A stretch of 64,000 bases of DNA from Pseudomonas sp. CFII64 (GCF_000416235.1 NZ_ATLO01000046.1:1-64000); one strand, 5' to 3'; counted from the stretch's first letter, positions 34,877-44,152 are shown. Numbers and translations: made by a program. The notes: generated from the sequence alone by a model not told the origin.

Positions 34877-35686
34877 ATGAGTGCCGATAACGCCTACGCG
34901 ATCGAGCTGAAGGGCGTTTCCTTCAAGCGCGGTACGCGCAGCATCTTCGAAAATGTCGATATTCGTATTCCCCGTGGCAAAGTCACCGGCATCATGGGGC
35001 CTTCGGGCAGTGGCAAGACAACCCTGCTGCGCCTGATGGGCGCACAACTGCGTCCGACTGCCGGCGAAATATGGGTCAACGGCCAGAACCTGCCCGAGCT
35101 GTCGCGCAGCGACCTGTTTGATGCACGCAAGCACATGGGCGTGCTGTTTCAGAGCGGCGCCTTGTTCACCGACCTCGACGTGTTCGAAAACGTGGCATTT
35201 CCCTTGCGTGTTCATACCGAACTGCCGGAAGAAATGATTCGTGACATTGTTTTGCTCAAATTGCAGGCAGTGGGGCTACGCGGCGCAATCGAATTGATGC
35301 CTGATGAGCTTTCCGGCGGCATGAAGCGACGTGTCGCGCTCGCGCGGGCCATCGCGCTGGATCCACAGATCCTCATGTACGACGAGCCTTTCGTGGGCCA
35401 GGACCCGATTGCAATGGGTGTCCTGGTGCGGTTGATCAAGCTGCTCAACGATGCACTGGGAATCACCAGCGTGGTGGTTTCCCATGATCTGGCCGAGACC
35501 GCCAGCATTGCCGATTACCTTTATGTGGTGGGCGATGGCCAGGTGCTGGGGCAGGGGACTCCGCAAGAGCTGATGGGCTCGGACAACCCTCGTATCCGTC
35601 AATTCATGACCGGCGACCCAGACGGCCCCGTGCCGTTTCATTATCCGGCGCCGGATTATCGCGAAGATCTTTTGGGGAAGCGCTGA
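34877..35686 (+). CDS. mlaF: Phospholipid ABC transporter ATPase MlaF
   Basis: The 269-aa ATPase energises MlaFEDB, which moves phospholipids between MlaC and the inner membrane to keep the outer leaflet lipid-asymmetric. Walker A is GPSGSGKTT (41-49), the signature is ELSGGMKRRVALARA and Walker B is ILMYDEPFVGQDP. ATG 34877 has AAGGAG 5 nt upstream. Its TGA overlaps the mlaE ATG by 1 nt. Confidence 0.96.
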   Translation: MSADNAYAIELKGVSFKRGTRSIFENVDIRIPRGKVTGIMGPSGSGKTTLLRLMGAQLRPTAGEIWVNGQNLPELSRSDLFDARKHMGVLFQSGALFTDLDVFENVAFPLRVHTELPEEMIRDIVLLKLQAVGLRGAIELMPDELSGGMKRRVALARAIALDPQILMYDEPFVGQDPIAMGVLVRLIKLLNDALGITSVVVSHDLAETASIADYLYVVGDGQVLGQGTPQELMGSDNPRIRQFMTGDPDGPVPFHYPAPDYREDLLGKR

Positions 35687-36483
35687 TGCGCAGCAAGTCA
35701 TTATTAGAGCGGATACGCCTGCTGGGGCGTGCCGCTATCGATATCCTCACCGTATTGGGACGATCAGGGATTTTTCTGGTCCATGCCTTGTTCGGCCGTG
35801 GCGGGATGGGTGGCAGCTTTCAACTGCTGGTCAAACAGCTGCATTCGGTCGGTGTCATGTCGCTCGCGATCATCGTCGTCTCCGGCATGTTCATCGGCAT
35901 GGTCCTGGCGTTGCAGGGTTTCAGCATTCTTTCCAGCTACGGCTCGGAGCAAGCCGTTGGCCAGATGGTGGCATTGACCTTGCTGCGTGAGTTGGGGCCG
36001 GTGGTGGCCGCTTTGCTGTTCGCCGGTCGTGCGGGTTCCGCGCTGACTGCCGAGATCGGCAACATGAAGTCCACCGAGCAGCTGTCCAGCCTGGAAATGA
36101 TTGGTGTCGATCCACTCAAGTACATCATTGCACCGCGCTTGTGGGCCGGGTTCATCTCCTTGCCGATCCTGGCCATGATTTTCAGCGTGGTCGGCATCTG
36201 GGGCGGCTCCTGGGTCGCCATCGACTGGCTCGGCGTTTATGAAGGTTCGTTCTGGTCGAACATGCAGAACAGCGTTTCTTTCACCGGCGACGTGGTCAAC
36301 GGTGTGATTAAAAGCATGATTTTTGCGTTTGTGGTGACCTGGATCGCCGTGTTCCAGGGTTACGATTGCGAGCCCACGTCAGAAGGGATCAGTCGCGCCA
36401 CTACCAAAACAGTCGTATATGCCTCGTTGGCCATACTGGGCCTGGACTTTATCTTGACCGCCTTGATGTTTGGAGATTTCTGA
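35686..36483 (+). CDS. mlaE: Phospholipid ABC transporter permease MlaE
   Basis: The 265-aa inner-membrane permease has about five hydrophobic segments and the family block TALTAEIGNMKSTEQLSSLEM (in two parts: ALTAEIGNMKSTEQ, LSSLEMIGVDP). It is the core of MlaFEDB. It overlaps both mlaF and mlaD by single nucleotides, implying tight translational coupling. Confidence 0.96.
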   Translation: MRSKSLLERIRLLGRAAIDILTVLGRSGIFLVHALFGRGGMGGSFQLLVKQLHSVGVMSLAIIVVSGMFIGMVLALQGFSILSSYGSEQAVGQMVALTLLRELGPVVAALLFAGRAGSALTAEIGNMKSTEQLSSLEMIGVDPLKYIIAPRLWAGFISLPILAMIFSVVGIWGGSWVAIDWLGVYEGSFWSNMQNSVSFTGDVVNGVIKSMIFAFVVTWIAVFQGYDCEPTSEGISRATTKTVVYASLAILGLDFILTALMFGDF

Positions 36484-36950
36484 TGCAAAACCGCACCATC
36501 GAAACCGGTGTCGGCCTGTTCCTGCTGGCCGGGATACTGGCTTTGCTATTGCTGGCCCTGCGCGTCAGCGGTCTGAGCGGCAGCGCCACCAGCGAAACGT
36601 ATAAACTTTATGCAAATTTCGACAATATTGCCGGTTTGACTGTCAGAGCCAAGGTAAGCATGGCCGGTGTCACGATTGGCAAGGTGACGGCGATCGATCT
36701 TGATCGCGATACCTTCACCGGTCGGGTGACCATGGAGCTGCAGAAGAAGGTTGATAACCTTCCGGTGGATTCCACCGCATCGATCCTGACCGCCGGCTTG
36801 CTGGGTGAAAAATACGTGGGTATCAGCGTGGGCGGCGATGAAAGCCTGCTCAAGGATGGCGGGACTATCCATGACACGCAGTCGTCGCTGGTGCTGGAAG
36901 ACCTGATCGGCAAATTCCTGCTCAATACCGTGAGTAAAGACGCCAAATGA
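36483..36950 (+). CDS. mlaD: MCE-domain protein MlaD
   Basis: The 155-aa protein has one N-terminal membrane helix (VGLFLLAGILALLLLALRVS) and one MCE domain (YKLYANFDNIAGLTVRAKVS in part, LLGEKYVGISVGG). MlaD hexamers form the periplasmic collar of the transporter. ATG 36483 overlaps the mlaE stop. It is of normal length for the Pseudomonas protein. Confidence 0.96.
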   Translation: MQNRTIETGVGLFLLAGILALLLLALRVSGLSGSATSETYKLYANFDNIAGLTVRAKVSMAGVTIGKVTAIDLDRDTFTGRVTMELQKKVDNLPVDSTASILTAGLLGEKYVGISVGGDESLLKDGGTIHDTQSSLVLEDLIGKFLLNTVSKDAK

Positions 36951-36961
36951 GGAGCTTTTAC

Positions 36962-37615
36962 ATGATCTCAACCTTGCGCCGTGGCCTGCTGGTATTACTG
37001 GCGGTGCTACCGATGCTGGCTAATGCGGCCGCTACACCGTCCGCGCATGACCTGGTGGATCGCACCACCAAGGAATTGCTCGCTGACCTGGCGGCCAACA
37101 AAGAACAGTACAAAACCAATCCCAGCGCCTTCTACGATGCACTCAACCGCATTGTCGGGCCGGTGGTGGATGCCGACGGCATTTCCAAAAGCATCATGAC
37201 CGTCAAGTATTCACGCAACGCTTCGCCGGCCCAGATGCAGCGCTTCCAGGAAAACTTCAAGCGCAGCCTGATGCAGTTCTATGGCAATGCCTTGCTGGAA
37301 TATAACAACCAGGGCATCACTGTTTCCCCGGAAAAGCCTGAAGGTGACGACCGCACCAGCGTCGACATGCTGGTCAAGGGCAACAACGGGGCGAACTATC
37401 CGGTGTCCTACACGCTCGTCAAGCTGGGCGGCGAGTGGAAAGTGCGCAACGTGATCATCAACGGCATCAACATCGGCAAACTGTTCCGCGATCAGTTCTC
37501 CGACGCGATGCAGCGCAACGGCAACAACCTGGATGCAACCATCAACGGTTGGGCTGGCGAAGTGGCCAAAGCCAAGGAAAAGGCGCCTGATGCTGCTGGT
37601 CAGGCTGCGCAATGA
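36962..37615 (+). CDS. mlaC: Periplasmic phospholipid-binding protein MlaC
   Basis: The 217-aa protein has a Sec signal (TLRRGLLVLLAVLPMLANAAA) and the Ttg2D/MlaC fold (YDALNRIVGPVVDADGISKS, GGEWKVRNVIINGINIG). It shuttles phospholipids across the periplasm between MlaA and MlaFEDB. ATG 36962 lies after GAGGAG; an in-frame ATG at 36947 overlaps mlaD. It overlaps mlaB by 4 nt. Confidence 0.94.
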   Translation: MISTLRRGLLVLLAVLPMLANAAATPSAHDLVDRTTKELLADLAANKEQYKTNPSAFYDALNRIVGPVVDADGISKSIMTVKYSRNASPAQMQRFQENFKRSLMQFYGNALLEYNNQGITVSPEKPEGDDRTSVDMLVKGNNGANYPVSYTLVKLGGEWKVRNVIINGINIGKLFRDQFSDAMQRNGNNLDATINGWAGEVAKAKEKAPDAAGQAAQ

Positions 37616-37917
37616 CTGAGTCCGCCATTCGACTTGGCGCACCGGGTGAGTTGCAATTGGTTGGTGTGCTCGACTACCGCTCCGGCCCGGCCCTGCGCAA
37701 GCAGGGTTCGGCGCTGATCAAGTCGAGCGAGCTGCCAACCGTGGTGCTCGATTGCGCCGGTGTCGAGAAGTCCAGCAGTGTCGGCCTCGCCTTGTTGCTC
37801 GCATTCATGCGCGACGCCAGGGACGCAGGCAAGTCGGTCACCGTTCGCGCGATGCCTGAAGACATGCGCAAGATCGCCCAGGTATCAGAGTTGACCGAGC
37901 TGCTCGGCAACCATTGA
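37612..37917 (+). CDS. mlaB: STAS-domain subunit MlaB
   Basis: The 101-aa single STAS domain (TVVLDCAGVEKSSSVGLALLL) is the cytoplasmic regulatory subunit that supports MlaF activity. The start overlaps mlaC by 4 nt. It closes the mlaFEDCB operon, followed by a terminator. Confidence 0.92.
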   Translation: MTESAIRLGAPGELQLVGVLDYRSGPALRKQGSALIKSSELPTVVLDCAGVEKSSSVGLALLLAFMRDARDAGKSVTVRAMPEDMRKIAQVSELTELLGNH

Positions 37918-37934
37918 AAGATGTCCATTGAATG

Positions 37935-37987
37935 AGCCCCTCGTCCGGGTCCCGCGTTGCGGGGTTCGCATTGAGTGGGCTTTTTTG
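37935..37987 (+). terminator. Intrinsic terminator after mlaB
   Basis: AGCCC (37935-37939) and GGGCT (37977-37981) enclose a smaller CCCGC-gtt-GCGGG hairpin, and TTTTTT follows. It separates mla from ibaG, although ibaG begins only about 45 nt later. Confidence 0.7.
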
Positions 37988-38032
37988 TATGATGGCCGAC
38001 CCGCGCGCGTAGGTCGCCAATCGAGGTTAAGC

Positions 38033-38272
38033 ATGCACGCCGTAGAAGTTAAGAGCTTCCTTGAAGGGAAGTTACCTGGGATCCAGGTCGAAGTTGAAGG
38101 CGAAGGCTGCAACTTCCAGCTCAACGTGATCAGTGACGAGATAGCTACTCTAAGCCCCGTCAAGCGTCAGCAGCAGATCTATGCTCATTTGAACCCCTGG
38201 ATCGCCGATGGCAGCATCCATGCGGTCACTATGAAATTTTTCAGCCGCGCTGCATGGGCCGAGCGCACCTGA
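38033..38272 (+). CDS. ibaG: BolA family protein IbaG
   Basis: The 79-aa BolA-like protein has the class II fold with the conserved His/Cys region GCNFQLNVISDE and the loop LSPVKRQQQIYAHLNPWI. IbaG/YrbA works with monothiol glutaredoxin in iron handling and acid response. ATG 38033 follows GAGG. It lies just before murA, a conserved location in gammaproteobacteria. Confidence 0.93.
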   Translation: MHAVEVKSFLEGKLPGIQVEVEGEGCNFQLNVISDEIATLSPVKRQQQIYAHLNPWIADGSIHAVTMKFFSRAAWAERT

Positions 38273-38294
38273 GCCAATTGGCGTCGAGATTCTT

Positions 38295-39560
38295 ATGGAT
38301 AAACTGATTATTACTGGCGGCGTTCGTCTGAATGGCGAAATCCGCATCTCCGGGGCTAAGAACTCTGCCCTGCCGATTCTTGCCGCTACGTTGCTGGCCG
38401 ACGGACCGGTCACCGTGCAGAACCTGCCGCACCTGCACGACATCACTACCATGATCGAGCTGTTTGGTCGCATGGGCATCGAGCCTGTGATCGACGAAAA
38501 GCTCAGCGTTGAAATTGACGCCCGTACCATCAAGACCCTGATCGCGCCGTACGAACTGGTGAAAACCATGCGTGCCTCGATTCTGGTGCTGGGCCCTATG
38601 GTTGCCCGTTTCGGTGAAGCCGAAGTGGCATTGCCTGGCGGTTGCGCCATCGGCTCGCGTCCGGTGGACCTGCACATCCGTGGTCTTGAAGCCATGGGCG
38701 CGATCATTGACGTGGAAGGCGGCTACATCAAGGCCAAGGCGCCTGAAGGCGGCCTGCGTGGCGCTCACTTCTTCTTCGATACCGTCAGTGTGACCGGGAC
38801 CGAGAACATCATGATGGCCGCCAGCCTGGCCAACGGCCGCAGCGTTCTGCAGAACGCCGCCCGCGAACCTGAAGTGGTCGACCTCGCCAACTTCCTGATC
38901 GCCATGGGTGCCAAGATTCACGGCGCCGGCACTGACACCATCACCATCGATGGCGTGAAGCGCCTGGGTTCGGCGACTTACAAGGTCATGCCCGATCGCA
39001 TCGAAACCGGTACTTACCTGGTTGCCGCTGCTGCCACTGGCGGTCGCGTCAAGCTCAAGGACACTGACCCGACGATCCTCGAAGCGGTGTTGCTCAAGCT
39101 TCAGGAAGCGGGCGCCGAAGTCACCACCGGCGTCGACTGGATCGAACTGGACATGCACGGCAAGCGCCCGAAAGCCGTCAACATCCGGACCGCACCGTAT
39201 CCTGCGTTCCCGACTGACATGCAGGCGCAGTTCATTTCGCTCAATGCCATCGCTGAAGGCACTGGCGCCGTGATCGAAACCATCTTCGAAAACCGCTTCA
39301 TGCACGTGTACGAAATGCACCGCATGGGTGCGCAGATCCAGGTTGAGGGTAATACTGCAATCGTGACCGGCACCGAGATTCTCAAAGGCGCGCCAGTCAT
39401 GGCGACCGACCTGCGTGCATCCGCCAGTCTGGTGATCTCCGCACTGGTTGCCCAGGGCGACACCCTGATCGATCGCATCTACCACATAGATCGTGGTTAC
39501 GAGTGCATCGAAGAGAAGCTGCAAATGCTGGGCGCCAAGATCCGTCGCGTTCCGGGCTAG
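38295..39560 (+). CDS. murA: UDP-N-acetylglucosamine 1-carboxyvinyltransferase
   Basis: The 421-aa enzyme transfers enolpyruvate from PEP to UDP-GlcNAc, the first committed step of peptidoglycan synthesis. The catalytic Cys117 is in LPGGCAIGSRPVDLH (Cys rather than fosfomycin-insensitive Asp). The opening KLIITGGVRLNGEIRISGAK is standard for EPT-fold enzymes. It follows ibaG by 22 nt and ends before a large hairpin. Confidence 0.98.
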   Translation: MDKLIITGGVRLNGEIRISGAKNSALPILAATLLADGPVTVQNLPHLHDITTMIELFGRMGIEPVIDEKLSVEIDARTIKTLIAPYELVKTMRASILVLGPMVARFGEAEVALPGGCAIGSRPVDLHIRGLEAMGAIIDVEGGYIKAKAPEGGLRGAHFFFDTVSVTGTENIMMAASLANGRSVLQNAAREPEVVDLANFLIAMGAKIHGAGTDTITIDGVKRLGSATYKVMPDRIETGTYLVAAAATGGRVKLKDTDPTILEAVLLKLQEAGAEVTTGVDWIELDMHGKRPKAVNIRTAPYPAFPTDMQAQFISLNAIAEGTGAVIETIFENRFMHVYEMHRMGAQIQVEGNTAIVTGTEILKGAPVMATDLRASASLVISALVAQGDTLIDRIYHIDRGYECIEEKLQMLGAKIRRVPG

Positions 39561-39572
39561 TCGCTTCAAACA

Positions 39573-39614
39573 TCCCGTCAGCCTGACCGAATCAGTTTGG
39601 TCAGGCTGACGGGA
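39573..39614. terminator. Perfect 16-bp hairpin between murA and hisG
   Basis: TCCCGTCAGCCTGACC (39573-39588) and GGTCAGGCTGACGGGA (39599-39614) are perfect inverted copies with a 10-nt loop. No U-run follows, so it may be a Rho-assisted terminator, an RNA-stability element or a regulatory structure for hisG. Confidence 0.65.
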
Positions 39615-39738
39615 ATGTGCTTCGACACTTGTGTGATTTTTGATTCGTTCCACCTCATGCCGGGTGTTCTTCGCATGAGGGTTGTGCGGCGCCGTTTGCG
39701 TCCGGACAAAAGTTTCCTGATAAGGACTGACGTTTCCC

Positions 39739-40374
39739 ATGTTGACCATCGCACTGTCCAAGGGCCGTATCCTTGACGACACACTGCCGCTTCTCGCTGA
39801 AGCGGGCATCGTGCCGACCGAGAATCCGGACAAGAGCCGCAAGCTGATCATCCCGACGACCCAGGCCGATGTGCGCCTGCTGATCGTGCGCGCCACCGAT
39901 GTGCCGACCTACGTCGAGCATGGCGCTGCCGATCTGGGTGTTGCCGGTAAAGATGTGTTGATGGAATACACCGGCCAGGGTCTTTATGAACCGCTGGACC
40001 TGCAGATTGCCAAGTGCCGGCTGATGACCGCCGGTGCCATTGGTGCCGTAGAGCCCAAAGGCCGTCTGCGCGTGGCCACCAAGTTCGTCAACGTAGCCAA
40101 GCGTTATTACGCCGAGCAGGGTCGTCAGGTCGACATCATCAAGCTGTACGGCTCCATGGAGCTGGCGCCACTGATTGGCCTGGCTGACAAGATCATCGAC
40201 GTGGTCGACACCGGCAACACGCTGCGCGCCAATGGCCTGGAGCCGCAGGAATTGATTGCCATGATCAGTTCGCGCCTGGTGGTCAACAAGGCTTCCATGA
40301 AAATGCAGCACGCCCGCATTCAGGCGCTCATCGACACCCTGCGCAATGCAGTGGAGTCACGACACCGCGGCTGA
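39739..40374 (+). CDS. hisG: ATP phosphoribosyltransferase, short form
   Basis: The 211-aa HisG catalyses the first step of histidine synthesis. It has the catalytic core only (MLTIALSKGRILDDTLPLL, ADLGVAGKDVL, VDIIKLYGSMELAPLIG) and lacks the C-terminal ACT-like regulatory domain of long HisG, so it should need a HisZ partner; hisZ is not in this window. The ATG at 39739 is standard. Confidence 0.97.
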   Translation: MLTIALSKGRILDDTLPLLAEAGIVPTENPDKSRKLIIPTTQADVRLLIVRATDVPTYVEHGAADLGVAGKDVLMEYTGQGLYEPLDLQIAKCRLMTAGAIGAVEPKGRLRVATKFVNVAKRYYAEQGRQVDIIKLYGSMELAPLIGLADKIIDVVDTGNTLRANGLEPQELIAMISSRLVVNKASMKMQHARIQALIDTLRNAVESRHRG

Positions 40375-40427
40375 CATACCCGCGCGGCCTTGAGTCGCGC
40401 CCGTCTATCCGCCTCATAGCCAGAATT

Positions 40428-40476
40428 CTCAGGTGCCCAAGCGGATCGACTGCTAGTTTAGGGCGCCTGAGTTTTT
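40428..40476 (+). terminator. Intrinsic terminator immediately upstream of hisD
   Basis: CTCAGGTGCCC (40428-40438) and GGGCGCCTGAG (40461-40471) pair over 11 bp with one G-U wobble and are followed by TTTTT. The end lies only 24 nt before the hisD ATG. Confidence 0.7.
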
Positions 40477-40499
40477 GCCATTCCTATGAGGCTCTCGCT

Positions 40500-41831
40500 A
40501 TGACCGCACCGACTGCAATTCGCCGACTCAATGCTGCTGACCCTGATTTCGCACATCATCTGGATCATCTGCTGAGCTGGGAAAGTGTGTCTGATGATTC
40601 GGTCAACGAGCGCGTGCTGGAAATCATCAAGGCTGTGCGCGAACGTGGCGATGCCGCGCTGGTTGAGTACACGCAGCGCTTTGACGGTTTGCAGGTCGCT
40701 TCGATGGCGGATCTGATCCTGCCTCGGGAGCGTCTGGAACTGGCATTGACGCGCATCACGGCGTCCCAGCGCCAAGCACTGGAGAAAGCTGCGGATCGGG
40801 TGCGCATGTACCACGAAAAGCAGAAACAGGATTCCTGGACCTACACCGAGGCTGATGGCACGGTGTTGGGCCAAAAAGTCACGCCGCTGGATCGCGCCGG
40901 GCTGTATGTGCCGGGCGGCAAGGCGTCTTACCCTTCATCGGTGCTCATGAACGCGATTCCCGCGAAAGTGGCGGGCGTCACTGAAGTGGTCATGGTTGTG
41001 CCGACGCCGCGTGGCGAAATCAACGAACTGGTGCTGGCTGCCGCCTGTATTGCCGGCGTCGACCGGGTCTTCACCATCGGCGGCGCACAAGCGGTTGCCG
41101 CATTGGCCTATGGCACCGAAAGCGTGCCCAAGGTCGATAAGGTCGTCGGCCCCGGCAACATCTATGTGGCGACAGCCAAGCGCCACGTGTTCGGTCAGGT
41201 CGGCATCGACATGATCGCCGGTCCTTCGGAAATCCTCGTGGTCTGCGACGGCCAGACCGATCCGGACTGGATCGCCATGGATCTGTTTTCCCAGGCCGAG
41301 CACGATGAAGACGCCCAGGCGATTCTGGTCAGCCCGGACGCTGAGTTCCTCGATAAAGTCGCGGCGAGCATCGCTAAATTGCTGCCGACCATGGAGCGTG
41401 CCGAAATCATCGACAAGTCGATCAATGGCCGTGGTGCTTTGATCAAAGTGGTGGATATGCAGCAGGCAATTGAAGTCGCCAACCGGATTGCGCCGGAACA
41501 CCTGGAGTTGTCGGTGGCCGATCCGGAAACCTGGTTGCCGCTGATCCGCCACGCGGGCGCGATCTTCATGGGTCGTCACACTTCTGAAGCGCTGGGCGAC
41601 TATTGCGCGGGGCCGAACCACGTCCTGCCAACCTCGGGCACCGCGCGCTTTTCATCGCCGCTGGGTGTATACGATTTCCAGAAGCGCTCCTCGATCATCT
41701 ATTGCTCGGAGCAGGGCGCGTCTGAATTGGGCAAGACTGCTTCAGTGCTGGCCCGGGGCGAGTCGCTGACCGCTCACGCGCGCAGCGCCGAATACCGAAT
41801 CATCGACAGCACTGAAGGGCAGGGGAACTGA
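40500..41831 (+). CDS. hisD: Histidinol dehydrogenase
   Basis: The 443-aa enzyme oxidises histidinol to histidine in two NAD-linked steps. The signature ids MIAGPSEILVV near residue 238 and VGPGNIYVATAKRHVFG near 216; zinc/active-site histidines appear in QAEHDEDAQAIL and APEHLEL. Length is normal. hisC starts 1 nt after its stop. Confidence 0.97.
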   Translation: MTAPTAIRRLNAADPDFAHHLDHLLSWESVSDDSVNERVLEIIKAVRERGDAALVEYTQRFDGLQVASMADLILPRERLELALTRITASQRQALEKAADRVRMYHEKQKQDSWTYTEADGTVLGQKVTPLDRAGLYVPGGKASYPSSVLMNAIPAKVAGVTEVVMVVPTPRGEINELVLAAACIAGVDRVFTIGGAQAVAALAYGTESVPKVDKVVGPGNIYVATAKRHVFGQVGIDMIAGPSEILVVCDGQTDPDWIAMDLFSQAEHDEDAQAILVSPDAEFLDKVAASIAKLLPTMERAEIIDKSINGRGALIKVVDMQQAIEVANRIAPEHLELSVADPETWLPLIRHAGAIFMGRHTSEALGDYCAGPNHVLPTSGTARFSSPLGVYDFQKRSSIIYCSEQGASELGKTASVLARGESLTAHARSAEYRIIDSTEGQGN

Positions 41832-41832
41832 A

Positions 41833-42885
41833 ATGAGTAAATTCTGGAGTGCGTTCGTCAATGATCTGGTGCCTTATGTGCCGGGCGAACAGCCGAAGCT
41901 TACCAAGCTGGTCAAACTCAACACCAATGAAAATCCGTACGGCCCATCGCCAAAGGCCTTGTCGGCGATGCGCGCCGAGCTGACCGATGACCTGCGCCTG
42001 TATCCGGATCCGAACAGCGATCTGCTCAAGCAGGCAGTGGCCAGTTATTACAGCGTGCCGGCCAGCCACGTCTTTCTCGGTAACGGCTCCGACGAAGTGC
42101 TGGCGCACATCTTCAACGCGTTTTTCCGCCACGACAAACCGCTGCTGTTTCCGGACATCAGCTACAGCTTCTATCCGGTGTATTGCGGTTTGTATGGCAT
42201 CGATTTCGATGCCGTGCCGCTGGACGAAGATTTCCAGATTCGCGTCGAGGATTACGCCAAGCCTAACGGCGGCATCATTTTCCCCAACCCGAATGCGCCA
42301 ACCGGTTGCCTGCTGGCACTGGAAGCTGTGGAAAAACTGGTCAAATCCAGCCCGGATTCAGTGGTCGTAGTCGACGAGGCGTATATCGACTTTGGTGGCG
42401 AAACCGCAATCGGCCTGGTGCAGCGTTATCCCAACCTGCTGGTCACCCAGACGTTGTCCAAGTCGCGTTCGCTGGCGGGCTTGCGGGTCGGCCTGGCGGT
42501 TGGCCATCCGGATCTCATCGAAGCGCTGGAGCGGGTCAAGAACAGCTTCAACTCCTATCCGCTGGATCGCCTGGCGATTGTTGGCGCGACGGCAGCGTTC
42601 GAGGATCGCGAGCACTTCGACGCGACCCGCAATGCAGTGATCGCCAGTCGTGAAGCATTGATCGCGGCGTTGCAGGAGAAGGGGTTCGAGGTATTGCCTT
42701 CGGCGGCGAACTTCATCTTCGCCCGTCACTCCGACCACGATGCGGCAGGGCTGGCGGCGCAACTGCGTGAGCAAGGCGTGATCGTGCGGCACTTCACGCA
42801 GAAACGCATCGCGCAATTCCTGCGCATCAGCATTGGCACGCCGGAGCAGAATCAGGCGCTGCTGGATGGGTTGGCGGGGTTGTAG
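41833..42885 (+). CDS. hisC: Histidinol-phosphate aminotransferase
   Basis: The 350-aa PLP-dependent fold-I enzyme converts imidazole acetol phosphate to histidinol phosphate. NTNENPYGPSPKAL, FLGNGSDEVLAHIF and VVVDEAYIDFGG are typical. The PLP lysine is in TQTLSKSRSLAGLRVG. It closes the hisG-hisD-hisC group and is followed by a REP element. Confidence 0.96.
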   Translation: MSKFWSAFVNDLVPYVPGEQPKLTKLVKLNTNENPYGPSPKALSAMRAELTDDLRLYPDPNSDLLKQAVASYYSVPASHVFLGNGSDEVLAHIFNAFFRHDKPLLFPDISYSFYPVYCGLYGIDFDAVPLDEDFQIRVEDYAKPNGGIIFPNPNAPTGCLLALEAVEKLVKSSPDSVVVVDEAYIDFGGETAIGLVQRYPNLLVTQTLSKSRSLAGLRVGLAVGHPDLIEALERVKNSFNSYPLDRLAIVGATAAFEDREHFDATRNAVIASREALIAALQEKGFEVLPSAANFIFARHSDHDAAGLAAQLREQGVIVRHFTQKRIAQFLRISIGTPEQNQALLDGLAGL

Positions 42886-42902
42886 GTTACAAGCGCAATA
42901 TC

Positions 42903-42957
42903 TGTAGGACTGGCTTTAGTCGGGAGTGCGTCCTCCCGGCTAAAGCCGGTCCTACCA
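42903..42957. repeat. REP-type palindrome between hisC and algW
   Basis: GTAGGACTGGCTTTAGTCGG and its inverted copy CCGGCTAAAGCCGGTCCTAC form a hairpin. It belongs to the family at 4323-4379, with a few changes in the left arm. It lies between convergent hisC and algW. Confidence 0.8.
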
Positions 42958-42994
42958 ACGAAGCGCTAATTCGAGAGCGAGACGCCAGACAGGC

Positions 42995-44152
42995 CTATTC
43001 CTGCTCAACCGGCGTCACTGCCGGTGGCGGGCGCATGCCGACTTCGGCGCTGAGCTTCATTTCCTTGCCGTTACGCATGACCTGGATGTCGATCTTGTCG
43101 CTGGGTTTGGTGCGGGCCACCTGATTCATCGAGCGTCGTCCGTCGCCGGCGGGCTCGCCATTGATGCTCAGGATCACATCGCCGAGCTGCAAGCCGGCTT
43201 TCTGCGCCGGGCCGTCGCGGAAAATACCCGCGACAACGATGCCAGGACGATCCTTCAAGCCGAACGACTCGGCCAGTTCCTGGGTCAAGGGTTGCACTTC
43301 AATGCCCAGCCAGCCGCGAATCACCTGACCGTGCTCGATGATCGACTTCATGACGTCCATCGCCAGCTTGGTCGGAATCGCAAAACCAATGCCCTGTGAG
43401 CCACCGGACTTGGAAAAGATCGCGGTATTGATACCGGTCAGGTTGCCATTGGCATCGACCAGCGCACCGCCGGAGTTGCCCGGGTTGATGGCTGCGTCGG
43501 TCTGAATGAAATCTTCGTAAGTGTTGAGACCGAGCTGATTGCGACCCGTGGCGCTGATAATGCCCATGGTTACGGTCTGGCCGACGCCGAACGGGTTGCC
43601 GATAGCCAGCGCGACATCGCCGATGCGGATGCTGTCAGAGCGGCCAATGGTGATTGCCGGCACGTTCTTCAGGTCAATCTTGAGCACTGCCAGATCGGTC
43701 TCGGGGTCGCTGCCGATCACCCGGGCGATGGTTTCCCGACCGTCCTTGAGGGCCACGACAATCTGGTCCGCGCCAGTGGTCACGTGGTTGTTGGTCAGAA
43801 TGTAGCCTTCCGGACTCATCATGACGCCCGAGCCAAGACTGGATTCCATGCGTTTCTGCTTGGGCAGGTTATCGCCGAAGAAGCGGCGGAATTGCGGGTC
43901 TTCGAACAGTGGATGGCTGGTCTTGTTAACCATCTTGGTCGTGTAGAGATTGACGACCGCAGGCGCCGCAATGCTCACTGCGTCGGCATAGGACACCGGC
44001 CCTTGCTGAACCTTGGTGGTCTGTGGCGCCTGTTGCAGATTCACATCCAGAGTGGGCAAACCAACCCATTGCGGGTAACGCTGAATAATCAGTAGAGCGA
44101 TGAGCACACCGGCCAGCAACGGCCAGCCGAAAAACCGCAGTGCTTTGAACAT
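42995..44152 (-). CDS. algW: Periplasmic serine endoprotease AlgW (DegS-type)
   Basis: The 385-aa trypsin-like protease is anchored by one N-terminal membrane helix (WPLLAGVLIALLII). The triad is His123 (TNNHVTTG), Asp153 (ETDLAVLKID) and Ser227 (NPGNSGGALVD). One C-terminal PDZ domain (about 285-365; GWLGIEVQPLTQELAESFGL in part) senses misfolded outer-membrane protein C-termini. AlgW starts regulated proteolysis of MucA, releasing the AlgU sigma factor. It is divergent from the nif3-like gene. Confidence 0.95.
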   Translation of the reverse strand: MFKALRFFGWPLLAGVLIALLIIQRYPQWVGLPTLDVNLQQAPQTTKVQQGPVSYADAVSIAAPAVVNLYTTKMVNKTSHPLFEDPQFRRFFGDNLPKQKRMESSLGSGVMMSPEGYILTNNHVTTGADQIVVALKDGRETIARVIGSDPETDLAVLKIDLKNVPAITIGRSDSIRIGDVALAIGNPFGVGQTVTMGIISATGRNQLGLNTYEDFIQTDAAINPGNSGGALVDANGNLTGINTAIFSKSGGSQGIGFAIPTKLAMDVMKSIIEHGQVIRGWLGIEVQPLTQELAESFGLKDRPGIVVAGIFRDGPAQKAGLQLGDVILSINGEPAGDGRRSMNQVARTKPSDKIDIQVMRNGKEMKLSAEVGMRPPPAVTPVEQE

